64,000 bases of DNA, taken from positions 1 through 64,000 of the forward strand of contig NZ_SATR01000001.1 of the NCBI RefSeq assembly GCF_004551525.1, written 5' to 3'. The notes beneath the pieces were generated by a model. That model worked only from the letters and a program-made list of their open reading frames with translations, had not been told where the DNA came from and ran no database searches. Made by a program: the position numbers and the translations under genes. Shown here in pieces: positions 45,030-53,509 of this stretch. Position 1 is the first letter of the stretch; each line of letters starts with the position of its first letter. This DNA comes from Vibrio ouci. Lineage in GTDB: Bacteria; Pseudomonadota; Gammaproteobacteria; Enterobacterales; Vibrionaceae.

Positions 45030-47115
45030 TTTTACTTAGCTCTTCACAGACTTCACACACTGGATCCTCCCCTTTTAAAGCCTCTACCTGTCGACTTTTC
45101 AATAGAGGGCTCATTGCATTTTGTGTTGACGTAATCTGTAATGGAGTTGCCTCCTCCGGCGTAGCCAACGCCTCTAACCCCATCGGCATTGCTGGGGCTA
45201 AGCCACCAAATCCGCTGCCGCTGCCTGCGCTTCCGCCAGAGTTCATATTGATTGCTGGACCCACGACATGAACGCCACCAGCATCAACTTTCACAAAGCT
45301 TCCACCAGCTTTGATGGTGATTCCGCTACCTGCATCGAGAACAATCTTGTTGCCTGCTTTTAGGTGTACTTCAGAACCTGCATCGATTGCTGTTTTGCTT
45401 TTCACTTTTTGCTGAAGTGCTCCGCCAATGGTTACGGATTTATCGGCGACGACCTTTTCACACAACTCGCCTTGAACCGTTGTGTGACGATTGTTTTTAG
45501 TCAATTCAAAGCTGTCGTTATCAACCTTTAAATAATCATCACGTTCAATTTTGGTCACATGATCATTTTTAATTTCTACATCCATGTCTTTTTGCGCATG
45601 GAGGTAAACACGTTCTTGGTCAACCTGATCTTCAAAACTCAGCTCATTAAAGCCTTGGCCTTGATAGGTCTCAGTTCTTATTGCTGTTTTGGTTTTGTTA
45701 TCAGGTAAAGGATAAGGAGGTATATTGACTGCGTTGTAGGTTCTACCAGTAATGATCGGTTGATCAGGGTCGCGATTAAGAAAAGAGACGATCACTTCTT
45801 GGCCTACTCTTGGTATTGCTACGTTACCGAACTGCGCCCCTGCCCATCCTTGAGAAACTCGAACCCAGCACGAACTGTGCTCATCAGCGTTTGAATAACG
45901 ATCCCAATCGAAATGAACTTTTACGCGTCCTTGGTCATCACAGTAGATATCTTCCCCTTCAGGGCCCACGACTGTTGCGATCATTGGGCCATCAACGCTA
46001 GGTTTAGGCGATGGCTGCGCTTGCCAAACTGTGTCTGCAGGAATCACTTCAATATGGTTGAAGTAAGTGGTTTCGCCAGTATTGCCTTCTTCTTCCAGTG
46101 CTTGAGGTTGGGTACCGAAATGATGACTAGAGACGACGACCCACTCTCGGTTTACCGTCGAGTCTGGATGATCTTGTAGCTGAAACTTTTTACCTGACAG
46201 CAGCGAAGCGTGGTTGCACTCGCCTAAGGCAACACGTGTATTTCTGCGCAGAAACTCTAATCGAGCCCTATTTATCTGCTGTCCTAAAGCATCGCTTTTA
46301 AATCTTCCCGGAAAGTCAAAGTGCTCATAAACATCCGCTCGCTGCGCACCTAATTCTTTACCTTGCGCTTGTTGTTTAAAATCGTACGCTGGCTTTTTGA
46401 AACTGTAGTCTTGAAGCTCACTGTGGCTGACGCCGACGGTTGATTGGGTCGAGAAGGTGCTGATATAAGGCTGCTCAACAATTCCGCCACTCAAATGAAC
46501 GTAAGGGACCGGTTGCTCTATCGCGATTAAGCCATCGTTTGAATCGGTAAAGAGTAGCGTGTGTTTACCTTGCTCGTGGACAAAGCTATAGCTCAGACCC
46601 TCTTCTGCGGCTAGTCTGTGCAGAAAATCCAGATCAGACTCTCGATACTGAGCGACAAATTCTCGCTGCACGTACTCATTCTTTAATACAAAGGCATAAT
46701 CAACGACCTCCATCTCTTGAAGTAAGATTGAGATAATTTCGGGAGTCGTTTTATGTTGGAAGAGTCGAGAGTTACGACGCAGAGATAGGCGCTCTAACGC
46801 TGGCACCATAGTTAACTGGTAAAACGTGTGATGATGGCCGGTATTACCCTTGCTAAATTGGCGCACGATACCATTGAGTTGCTGGACGACCTGACCATCT
46901 TGCACCAGTTCGAAGTCGACAGAGCGATCAACGATGTTGCTTGGTACCAGATCGGATTGCCTGCTAGCGAGCTTAAACACGAATCGAAACCCGTTACACG
47001 CCTCGCCATTACGTTCAATTGAACTTGATATACTATCACTGCCTGAATACTCGATAACGCGTAGAGTATCGTGTTCAAACCCATCGATATGAATATTCAA
47101 GTTGAGCGTTGGCAT
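45022..47115 (-). CDS. vgrG: T6SS spike protein VgrG (TssI)
   Basis: The frame opens at a TTG (47121), but AAGGAC seven bases before the ATG at 47115 gives 697 residues. gp27-like base ~1-370, OB-fold gp5-like region (GPEGEDIYCDDQGRVKVHFDWD, SQGWAGAQFGNVAIPRVG), then the repeated needle of beta-helix strands (KTAIDAGSEVHLKAGNKIVLD). The short tail after ~640 ends in a CxxC-like CEVCEE and holds no recognisable toxin domain, so cargo must be the separate VasX-like effector. Confidence 0.94.
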   Translation of the reverse strand: MPTLNLNIHIDGFEHDTLRVIEYSGSDSISSSIERNGEACNGFRFVFKLASRQSDLVPSNIVDRSVDFELVQDGQVVQQLNGIVRQFSKGNTGHHHTFYQLTMVPALERLSLRRNSRLFQHKTTPEIISILLQEMEVVDYAFVLKNEYVQREFVAQYRESDLDFLHRLAAEEGLSYSFVHEQGKHTLLFTDSNDGLIAIEQPVPYVHLSGGIVEQPYISTFSTQSTVGVSHSELQDYSFKKPAYDFKQQAQGKELGAQRADVYEHFDFPGRFKSDALGQQINRARLEFLRRNTRVALGECNHASLLSGKKFQLQDHPDSTVNREWVVVSSHHFGTQPQALEEEGNTGETTYFNHIEVIPADTVWQAQPSPKPSVDGPMIATVVGPEGEDIYCDDQGRVKVHFDWDRYSNADEHSSCWVRVSQGWAGAQFGNVAIPRVGQEVIVSFLNRDPDQPIITGRTYNAVNIPPYPLPDNKTKTAIRTETYQGQGFNELSFEDQVDQERVYLHAQKDMDVEIKNDHVTKIERDDYLKVDNDSFELTKNNRHTTVQGELCEKVVADKSVTIGGALQQKVKSKTAIDAGSEVHLKAGNKIVLDAGSGITIKAGGSFVKVDAGGVHVVGPAINMNSGGSAGSGSGFGGLAPAMPMGLEALATPEEATPLQITSTQNAMSPLLKSRQVEALKGEDPVCEVCEELSKNG

Positions 47116-47509
47116 TATCAAAGTCCTTATGGTTACCGTTCAGGTAGACAACATTGTGAACAGCATACAAAGCAAACTTAATACCAACCAATAAAACCAA
47201 TAAATACAGCAACTTAATTTAAACTTAATGTTCTAAAAGCGAAAAGCCGCCCCATACGAGCAAACTTTTACTTGCGAGCGTCTCATTCTAAAGATTCTTA
47301 CCGGCGCTGAGACGTGCTCGTGCGGCATGAATGTCCAATTCCCCATCACTCAATGAGCTCTAAATTGCGCTAATCAATCTGCCTGAGTAATGACAAATTT
47401 GGCTAAAATAAGCGGCTCGTATGCATGTTTTAAAACGCCATATATTCGCTTTACTTTTTGTACAATTCGGCATAAATTCCGCTCAATTACTTAACCTGTG
47501 AGAGTCATT
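47116..47509. promoter_or_regulatory. Divergent region between vgrG and rarD with a long imperfect hairpin
   Basis: No gene seen in these ~390 bases. A stem CGAGC-GTCTCA (47275-47285) pairs with TGAGAC-(GT)-GCTCG (47308-47320), an 11-bp stem with a 2-base bulge and a 22-base loop. It has no T-run. It could be a regulatory RNA element or a DNA dyad. Confidence 0.35.
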
Positions 47510-48400
47510 ATGTCTGAGCAACGTTTAGGCAATGGGATGGCTGCCTTTTCCTTCCTTCTGTGGGGGCTGCTTCCACTTTACTACCAGTTTCTGCCAGGTG
47601 CGGCGACCGATGAGCTGTTGGCAATACGCTTGGTTGCTTCAGTACCCTTCTGTGCGGCTATAGTATTGCTGATCACCAAGCGTCTGCCCGATTTCAAAGC
47701 CATTTGGTCAGATAAGCGCTCACTACTCTACTCAACATTAGCAACATTAATGATGTCGATTTCTTGGTGCGCTTTTACCTGGGCATTGACTAATGATCGG
47801 GTTATGGATGCGAGTTTAGGCTTCTTTATTAGCCCGATTACCATGATGGCGCTTGGCGTCTTTTTCTTAAAAGAGTCGCTATCAGTTGGTAAAAAGGTTG
47901 CACTTGTCCTTGCGTGTATTGGTTTAGGCTACCAAATCATCCACTATGGAGAAGTTCCTTATATCGCCTTGACGATGGCTATATTCTTCACGTTTTATGG
48001 TTGGTGTAAGAAGAAAGCTAACTATGACTGGAGCACAGGACTTTTTGTCGAGGCACTGGTGTTGTTGCCATTGGCGCTCGGTTATATTTTGCTGAAAGAA
48101 GTGACAGTGGGTACCGAGTCATTGCATTCAGGTGCGGTGACCTTTGCTTTATATGTCGGCGCTGCTCCAGCGACATTGTTGCCTTTAGTGTTCTACTCCA
48201 TTGCGATTCGTCTCACGACAATGTCGACGATTGGACTAATGCAGTACATCGAACCAACGATCCAGTTTTTCTTGGCAATATACTTATTTGGAGAAGCGTT
48301 TGATGAAGTGAAACTTGTTAGCTTTAGCTTCGTTTGGGCGGGTTTGATCTTTACCATATTAGACAGCTTACGATACCGTTACACCGCCAAATATCGATAA
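47510..48400 (+). CDS. rarD: RarD-type EamA transporter
   Basis: The longest frame starts at a GTG (47498), but the ATG at 47510 gives 296 residues, the length of E. coli RarD, and the typical start GNGMAAFSFLLWGLLPLYYQ. Ten membrane segments. Family motifs are RLVASVPFC (~40), WALTNDRVMDASLGFFISP (~88-106) and LMQYIEPTIQFFLAI (~245). RarD proteins are EamA permeases of uncertain substrate. A strong terminator follows. Confidence 0.9.
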   Translation: MSEQRLGNGMAAFSFLLWGLLPLYYQFLPGAATDELLAIRLVASVPFCAAIVLLITKRLPDFKAIWSDKRSLLYSTLATLMMSISWCAFTWALTNDRVMDASLGFFISPITMMALGVFFLKESLSVGKKVALVLACIGLGYQIIHYGEVPYIALTMAIFFTFYGWCKKKANYDWSTGLFVEALVLLPLALGYILLKEVTVGTESLHSGAVTFALYVGAAPATLLPLVFYSIAIRLTTMSTIGLMQYIEPTIQFFLAIYLFGEAFDEVKLVSFSFVWAGLIFTILDSLRYRYTAKYR

Positions 48401-48417
48401 CTGTTATCCATATAAAC

Positions 48418-48449
48418 AAAGCCCCCGACATATGGTCGGGGGCTTTTTT
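48418..48449. terminator. Bidirectional terminator
   Basis: Stem AAAGCCCCCGAC / GTCGGGGGCTTT with a short loop and T6, between convergent rarD and the antiporter gene. Confidence 0.93.
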
Positions 48450-48453
48450 GTGA

Positions 48454-49872
48454 TTAGAAGCTTACACTCAAACTGCCTTGCCAAATCATTCCGACGGTAA
48501 CTATCGCGACGACTCCTAGCATTCCAGCGCCAAATTTTTCTTTGCCTTCAAAAGGGTTGATCCCCTGCTCTTTCTTAGCTTGGATGTAAAAATAGAGCCC
48601 TGGTAAGTAAAGCAGTGCTGAGAGCAGTAAGTAATTAAGACCTGACGCATAAAGCAGCCAGATTCCGTAAACCGTCGCACCAGCACCAATCAGTAATAAG
48701 CTGCCTCGGTTCTTCTCTTCAATTGCGATCTTGAGGACAAAAGCACCAACAAGGAAATAAGGCACTAAGATCATTTCTGAGGCAATAATCAATAACGTGT
48801 CATACGTGCTTCCTGCAAACATGACAAAGATTAACGAGACTTGAATCCACACATTGGTCAAAGTTAGCGGTTTAACCGGGCTGCCCGCTTTATTGAGCTC
48901 AGCATACTTCTTCGGGAACATCTTCTCTTTAGCACATAGGTATGGCGCCTCTGATGCCAGCACCGTCCAGCTAAGGAATGCACCACAAACAGAAATCAGT
49001 AACCCAACACTGATAATGTACTGTCCCCATGGACCAAGAATGTGAGTCAACACTTTGGCCATTGATGGGTTTTGATAACTCGCAAGTTCAACCGGTTTTA
49101 CAACTCCCATCGATAACAGGGTAACAAGCACGTAAATAGATAGTGCAGTCAAAAGGCCAAGTATGGTTGCACGTCCGATATCTTTACGGTTACGAGCTCG
49201 GCTAGAAACGACAACCGCTCCTTCAATACCGATAAAGACCCACACCGTCACTAGCATGGTGCTTTTTACTTGTGACATCAGATCATGGCCATCACCAAAA
49301 TGCAGGCCAGTGAAATCTAAGGTGAATGTATTCCAGCTAAAAGCAAACATTGCTGCAATGATAAAGATTAATAGCGGTACCAGTTTGGCATAAGTGGTCA
49401 CCATATTAATCAAAGCGGCAGTTTGAACACCACGTAACACCAAGGCATGCACCATCCAAAGCAAGCACGATGCTCCAACGATCGAAATCAGTGTGTTCCC
49501 CTGACCAAATATGATGTTGTCAGGTGTATCAAACAACATGCCTAAGGTACTAAACACAATAACTAGGTAAGAAACATTGGCTAACATGGCACTTAACCAA
49601 TAGCCCCACGCAGAACAAAAGCCGACGAAGTCGCCGAAGCCTTCTTTCGCATAACCAAATACGCCACTATCAACATGAGGGCGATGCATCGCAAGCTTTT
49701 GAAAGGAAAGAGCTAAGAAAATCATGCCAACACCCGTGATCGTCCAACCAAGGATCACGGCAGCTGGGCTTGCCACTGAAGCCATATTTTGTGGCAAACT
49801 AAATACACCAGCACCAATCATTGAACCAATGACGATCGCTGTTAAAGAACTCAAGCCGAGTTTGTTGTCCAT
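48454..49872 (-). CDS. Basic amino acid/polyamine antiporter of the APC superfamily (ArcD/AdiC-like)
   Basis: 472 residues from the ATG at 49872, chosen because the family begins right there (KLGLSSLTAIVIGSMIGAGVFSLP) and GGAAAT precedes it; the frame itself extends 18 codons upstream. Twelve or more membrane segments with the APC glycine motif GSMIGAGVF (~16-24) and the E/S-rich block WVFIGIEGAVVVSSRARN (~212). Family members exchange arginine for ornithine or agmatine. No deiminase or decarboxylase genes lie beside it, so the substrate pair is open. Confidence 0.85.
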   Translation of the reverse strand: MDNKLGLSSLTAIVIGSMIGAGVFSLPQNMASVASPAAVILGWTITGVGMIFLALSFQKLAMHRPHVDSGVFGYAKEGFGDFVGFCSAWGYWLSAMLANVSYLVIVFSTLGMLFDTPDNIIFGQGNTLISIVGASCLLWMVHALVLRGVQTAALINMVTTYAKLVPLLIFIIAAMFAFSWNTFTLDFTGLHFGDGHDLMSQVKSTMLVTVWVFIGIEGAVVVSSRARNRKDIGRATILGLLTALSIYVLVTLLSMGVVKPVELASYQNPSMAKVLTHILGPWGQYIISVGLLISVCGAFLSWTVLASEAPYLCAKEKMFPKKYAELNKAGSPVKPLTLTNVWIQVSLIFVMFAGSTYDTLLIIASEMILVPYFLVGAFVLKIAIEEKNRGSLLLIGAGATVYGIWLLYASGLNYLLLSALLYLPGLYFYIQAKKEQGINPFEGKEKFGAGMLGVVAIVTVGMIWQGSLSVSF

Positions 49873-50204
49873 TATTATTTCCGGAGTTACCGTTCGGGAA
49901 GGTGCAATATTACGCTTAAATGTCATCGATAGTTAGAGCCTGTGTGAGCTATATCGCATACAGCTAAAACGAATCTTCTATTTCATTGTCACCGATCAAT
50001 TCATGCACCGCATTCTAAATCTTTTAACCCAGAATATTAATTAAAAACATCACAACGAACCCGTAAATAGTCCATTTTGCAGTTTATATAACCATTAAAA
50101 GGCCAAAACAAAACACATTCACCACCAATAAATTAACACCATCATTACGATTTCAACAAAAAAATATGCAATATGACTGAATAACTCGCATAAAACAGAA
50201 CATG

Positions 50205-50301
50205 GTCTAAACTTATTTTCAGTGGCTGAGACGCGTTAACAACCGTTCTGAGTATCCATTGCTTCCTGTTTGTACGGTCGCTTTATGCGGCCATTTTTTT
50301 T
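50205..50301 (+). ncRNA. Candidate small RNA ending in an orphan terminator
   Basis: A strong plus-strand terminator, stem GGTCGC / GCGGCC (one G-U pair) at 50276-50292 followed by T8, lies in a 480-bp gene-free region. No plus-strand gene lies within 1.9 kb upstream, so it must end some non-coding transcript. AT-rich sequence with possible -10 words near 50190-50205 could start a ~95-base RNA. The upstream part of the gap (49873-50190) shows nothing else. The 5' end is a guess. Confidence 0.4.
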
Positions 50302-50315
50302 GCCTATTACAAACT

Positions 50316-50343
50316 AAAAAGGCAACCCAATGGCTGCCTTCTT
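50316..50343 (-). terminator. Terminator of the LexA-box small gene
   Basis: Read on the minus strand: AAGGCAGCC-ATT-GGGTTGCCTTTTT, an imperfect stem with T-run, 16 bp after the stop of the 73-residue gene. Confidence 0.75.
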
Positions 50344-50358
50344 ATTCTGTTTAATATT

Positions 50359-50580
50359 CTAGTGGTTAGCAGTGTCTTCTCGCTGCCCAAACTCTGCTTG
50401 CTGGTAGATATCTGCAAGCGTTCTATCTTTCCTAGGCTTAGCACTCTTTGATTTTGATGCGTGCTGATTATCTTGGCTATGAATTGCCTTTTCGTGCGCC
50501 TTAGCTGATTGGATAAAAGCTGGATCGGCCAAAGCTTCTTGGCGTAGGCGGTTAACGCGTTCAATTGTTTCTGACAACAT
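50359..50580 (-). CDS. Small charged protein (73 aa) behind LexA-type boxes
   Basis: The open frame can be extended upstream, but GGAGGTG six bases before the ATG at 50580 fixes a 73-residue protein starting MLSETIERVNRLRQEALAD. It has an N-terminal amphipathic helix, then a Lys/Arg/Ser-rich middle (SKSKSAKPRKDRT) and an acidic-polar end. No membrane segment, signal peptide or known domain. Two LexA-type boxes lie upstream, suggesting DNA-damage induction. Function unknown. Confidence 0.75.
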   Translation of the reverse strand: MLSETIERVNRLRQEALADPAFIQSAKAHEKAIHSQDNQHASKSKSAKPRKDRTLADIYQQAEFGQREDTANH

Positions 50581-50597
50581 AGTACACCTCCAGTTAC

Positions 50598-50613
50598 CTG
50601 TATCTATATCCAG
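50598..50613. promoter_or_regulatory. Second, imperfect LexA-type box
   Basis: CTGT-N8-CCAG, one base off the CTGT-N8-ACAG core, lies 18 bp upstream of the small gene's ATG and 35 bp from the perfect box. Confidence 0.5.
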
Positions 50614-50645
50614 TATAGTTAGGTATAAGTTTACGTCAAGCATTT

Positions 50646-50665
50646 TACTGTATATAAAAACAGTC
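50646..50665. promoter_or_regulatory. LexA (SOS) box
   Basis: TACTGTATATAAAAACAGTC contains the complete gammaproteobacterial SOS core CTGT-N8-ACAG with an AT-rich spacer and flanking TA. It lies 66-85 bp upstream of the 73-residue gene and about 200 bp from the divergent patatin gene, so the small gene is the likely target. Confidence 0.85.
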
Positions 50666-50866
50666 AAAGTTCGTAACTCTCTGATAGGAATAACCTTACC
50701 TCATTATTAAGTATAGACATAAACATCTAAATCTATATGTTCAATAGGTAATTCTTATCAAAATCGTGATAGGTAGCACCTATTGCAGTTATCTATATCT
50801 CCCACTTCAGTCATTGTTAGCAAGCTTTTAAACTTGCCCTAAACCTAGACAGAATTGATAGAGATT

Positions 50867-51733
50867 ATGAAAGCGATAGTTGTGGAAGGCGGTGCCATGA
50901 GGGGCATATTTGCGGCAGGTGTGTTGGACCGTTTTATTGAGAGTGATTATTTTCCATTCGACTTTGCGATTGGTGTTTCTGCAGGTACCTCAAATCTTGT
51001 CGGCTACCTAGCAAAGCAACAAAAGCGAAGCTATAACGTGATAACAAGCCTAGCAACGAGCCGCTCTTTCTTTGATCCTAAGCGATTTCTAAAAGGAGGA
51101 AGCCTTGTCGATGTGCAGTGGTTAGTCTCGCAATCGGAGCATAGCTATCCGCTGAACCGAAATGAGCTATTTTCCACTACCCCTCTGTGGGCAGCTGCAA
51201 CCAACATTGAAACAGGCCAAGCTGACTACTACAACGTCACCTCAGACAATATAGAGATGGTACTGGAAGCGACCGCAGCACTGCCAATCGCGTATAAACA
51301 AACTCCGTGTTTCTCTGGAGGCTGTTATGCTGACGGTGGGGTTGCTGACTCAATTCCTGTTATTGAAGCGTATCGACGTGGCGCAAAGGAAATCACAGTG
51401 GTGCTGTCTCATCCACTCAGTTATGAGATGCCTGAGAGTAAGAGTTCTTGGCTAGTAAAAAGGCTATTGAAGAAACACCCAATGATCGGTCAAGCAATGC
51501 AAGAAAGAGCGAGGCGCTATAACCAGTCATTAGATTTTATTCGCAACCCACCTCAAGACGTCACTGTTCGTGTCATTGCGCCGCCTGAATCATTCTCAGT
51601 TAAACGGCTCACCATGAAGCAAGATGTATTGAATGAAGGCTATCAAATGGGATTAGAAGAGGGAGAAAAACACCTCTCAAGTAGGAAAGGTGTTTTTGGA
51701 TTAACCGATGAAAACTGTCACTTCTGCTTATAA
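50867..51733 (+). CDS. Patatin-like phospholipase (RssA/YjjU-like)
   Basis: 288 residues from the ATG at 50867 (the frame extends to a TTG at 50855). Oxyanion motif EGGAMRGIFAAG at ~7-18, nucleophile Ser38 in GVSAG, and catalytic Asp156 in YADGGVADS, all in patatin order. No signal peptide, so it is a cytoplasmic lipid acyl hydrolase. The C-terminus contains KRLLKKHPMIGQAM and NENCHFCL-like cysteine-rich end, as in YjjU relatives. The 3' end of the gene carries a hairpin able to terminate transcription. Confidence 0.9.
   Translation: MKAIVVEGGAMRGIFAAGVLDRFIESDYFPFDFAIGVSAGTSNLVGYLAKQQKRSYNVITSLATSRSFFDPKRFLKGGSLVDVQWLVSQSEHSYPLNRNELFSTTPLWAAATNIETGQADYYNVTSDNIEMVLEATAALPIAYKQTPCFSGGCYADGGVADSIPVIEAYRRGAKEITVVLSHPLSYEMPESKSSWLVKRLLKKHPMIGQAMQERARRYNQSLDFIRNPPQDVTVRVIAPPESFSVKRLTMKQDVLNEGYQMGLEEGEKHLSSRKGVFGLTDENCHFCL
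51666..51697. terminator. Terminator-like hairpin inside the 3' end of the patatin gene
   Basis: AAAAACACCT / AGGTGTTTTT, a 10-bp perfect stem with a 12-base loop, lies 36 bp before the patatin stop codon. It faces a convergent gene ending at 51737 and may serve that gene, read on the minus strand. Confidence 0.6.
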
Positions 51734-51736
51734 GCG

Positions 51737-52339
51737 TTAGTGTGCAATATCAAGCTGATTATCTTTCACGCCATTAACGCGGAACCAACCAGCAATACTG
51801 TAACGTTCCGCGTTAGTCGGTAATACCTCGTGAGGAAATTGCTCCGAGAAAAATACAAATAGGCGACCCGATCTTGGTGGAATGGTCGCGATGACGTTGT
51901 CGTTTAGATCGTAAACCACCAACTCGCCCGCATCTTCTTCCGACCAAGACTCATTCATATAAAATACGGTTGTCAGGCGACGGTTTTCATTACCTTTAAA
52001 GCAATCTAAGTGCTTCTGGTAAAAGTCACCTTTTTCATACTTAGCAAAGTGCGCTTCATATTCAAACAAGCCTAGGAAGAAATGGCGGTTCGCTTCAAGT
52101 CGAATCTGCTCCATTTTGTCTAGGAATGACCCAACTGCTTGGCCCATGTCACGACGAAGCCACTGAATTTTGTCACTTCGGATGGCACTTTCACGCATAA
52201 CTTCATCGTTACGCCCAATACGTGCTTTTTTCCATTCTTCCGGAATAGAGTCTCTTAGTTGTGATACTTCATCTTCTGATAAAAAGTCGTCCCAAACGTA
52301 GTAACCCTGTGTAAAAAGAGCATCGATAAGTTGGTTCAT
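51737..52339 (-). CDS. 2-oxoglutarate/Fe(II) oxygenase (prolyl-4-hydroxylase-like)
   Basis: 200 residues, double-stranded beta-helix. Fe ligands H110 and D112 (YQKHLDCF) and H170 (FPHEVLP), 2-oxoglutarate-binding R179 (ERYSIAGWF). The family hydroxylates proline in proteins or small molecules; bacterial members often act on ribosomal or EF-Tu proteins or on free substrates. Substrate not predictable here. Single gene. Confidence 0.9.
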   Translation of the reverse strand: MNQLIDALFTQGYYVWDDFLSEDEVSQLRDSIPEEWKKARIGRNDEVMRESAIRSDKIQWLRRDMGQAVGSFLDKMEQIRLEANRHFFLGLFEYEAHFAKYEKGDFYQKHLDCFKGNENRRLTTVFYMNESWSEEDAGELVVYDLNDNVIATIPPRSGRLFVFFSEQFPHEVLPTNAERYSIAGWFRVNGVKDNQLDIAH

Positions 52340-52446
52340 GAATGGCTATTGTCCAGTGATTAAATCAAGGACGCCTTATACACAAACGCAGCCACCAGCC
52401 ACAAATCAGGCTTATTACCTTTACGACAAATTTCGTTAATTAGACT

Positions 52447-52785
52447 CTATAAACCAGACAAGTTGAGCTCTACCGGCGTTCCTAACCAATAAGCGAAGTT
52501 GGTGTGATCTTTGAGGTCATCATCCGTTAATGCATGGACCAGTACAGAAAATGACTGACGATGTTTTTCTAGCCAAGCAATCAGCGCGTCAAAGTCGGAT
52601 GAGGCAAACGTAATAGAAAAACTCCACATTAAGTGCGGGCCGACCAATTTCTCGTTAAAGTTACCAACAGGTAGTGAAAATTGCTCGATCACTTGCTGGC
52701 GTAACTGTTTCGCTACGCCACTTGTCGCTTGGTCGAAATAGATGTGAGCGTGGTAGTTTTCATGGATATTTTTTGGAAACGTCAT
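52447..52785 (-). CDS. DOPA 4,5-dioxygenase-family protein
   Basis: 112 residues with the family's metal-binding HAHIYFD (12-18) and GPHLMWSFSITF (~49-60) histidines, and a C-terminal HTNFAYWLGTPVELNL block (~93-108). The family includes plant/fungal extradiol DOPA dioxygenases; bacterial members are small, cytoplasmic and mostly uncharacterised. Single gene. Confidence 0.9.
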   Translation of the reverse strand: MTFPKNIHENYHAHIYFDQATSGVAKQLRQQVIEQFSLPVGNFNEKLVGPHLMWSFSITFASSDFDALIAWLEKHRQSFSVLVHALTDDDLKDHTNFAYWLGTPVELNLSGL

Positions 52786-52870
52786 AATATCAGTTTGATT
52801 ATTATCGATATTTCAATACTAGCAATTTTGTTGCTTCTCTACCGCTTTACTTACAATCATTACACTTCAG

Positions 52871-53509
52871 CTACGCGACTATCCCCTGCTCAACCGCGTA
52901 TTTAGCCAACTCGGCAGTACTATGCAGATCTAGCTTATGCTTAATGTTCTGACGATGGGTTTCAACGGTGCGGTAGCTAATATCCAGCAGTGACGCAATC
53001 TTCTTACTGCTATTGCCCTCAGCAACCAGTTTTAACACGGCTTCTTCTCTACGACTCAATGGATTGGGCTTTTGAATATTGGGAATCACTTCCTGAGAAA
53101 ACAGTGTTTGCGTCGCGGACTCACAAAAGTAGGTCGAGCCAAGATAAACAGTTTTGATCGCCTGTACCATTCGCTGCGCACAGATCTCTTTCAACATATA
53201 GCCGACGGCCCCTGCTTGCATCACCTTCATAATGTACTCACGATTATCGTGCATGGTGAGCATCAGCACTCTCGCATCGGGTATTGAGTCTCTGATAATA
53301 CGTGTCGCGTCGATACCATTCATCAGTGGCATACTAACATCCATTAACACAACATCTGGAAGTAACTGTTTGACTACCTCCACCGCTTCCACACCATTAC
53401 TCGCAGAGCCAATGACTTCGATATCGGGTTCAGTTTGCAGCCGTGCGATAAATCCATCGAGTACAACTTGGTGATCATCAACGATCACCACTTTAATTGG
53501 CTTATCCAT
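52871..53509 (-). CDS. NarL/LuxR-family response regulator, partner of the Cache kinase
   Basis: 212 residues. Receiver domain 1-120 with D11-D12, phosphoacceptor D57 (VVLMDVSMPLMNG), Thr at LTMHDN and Lys at YMLKEI. LuxR-type helix-turn-helix ~148-205 (LSRREEAVLKLVAEGNSSKKIA, SYRTVETHRQNIKHKL). It overlaps the kinase gene by 8 bp and sits in line with the TRAP transporter, which it probably controls. Confidence 0.92.
   Translation of the reverse strand: MDKPIKVVIVDDHQVVLDGFIARLQTEPDIEVIGSASNGVEAVEVVKQLLPDVVLMDVSMPLMNGIDATRIIRDSIPDARVLMLTMHDNREYIMKVMQAGAVGYMLKEICAQRMVQAIKTVYLGSTYFCESATQTLFSQEVIPNIQKPNPLSRREEAVLKLVAEGNSSKKIASLLDISYRTVETHRQNIKHKLDLHSTAELAKYAVEQGIVA

Noticed and set aside
45022..45250. 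Toxin domain on the VgrG C-terminus
   Set aside because: The tail is short and has only low-complexity Gly/Ser and a CxxC-like end; no effector domain visible.
47275..47320. Possible integron attC (VCR-like) site
   Set aside because: Imperfect hairpin only; it lacks the VCR core ends and no integron cassette is present.
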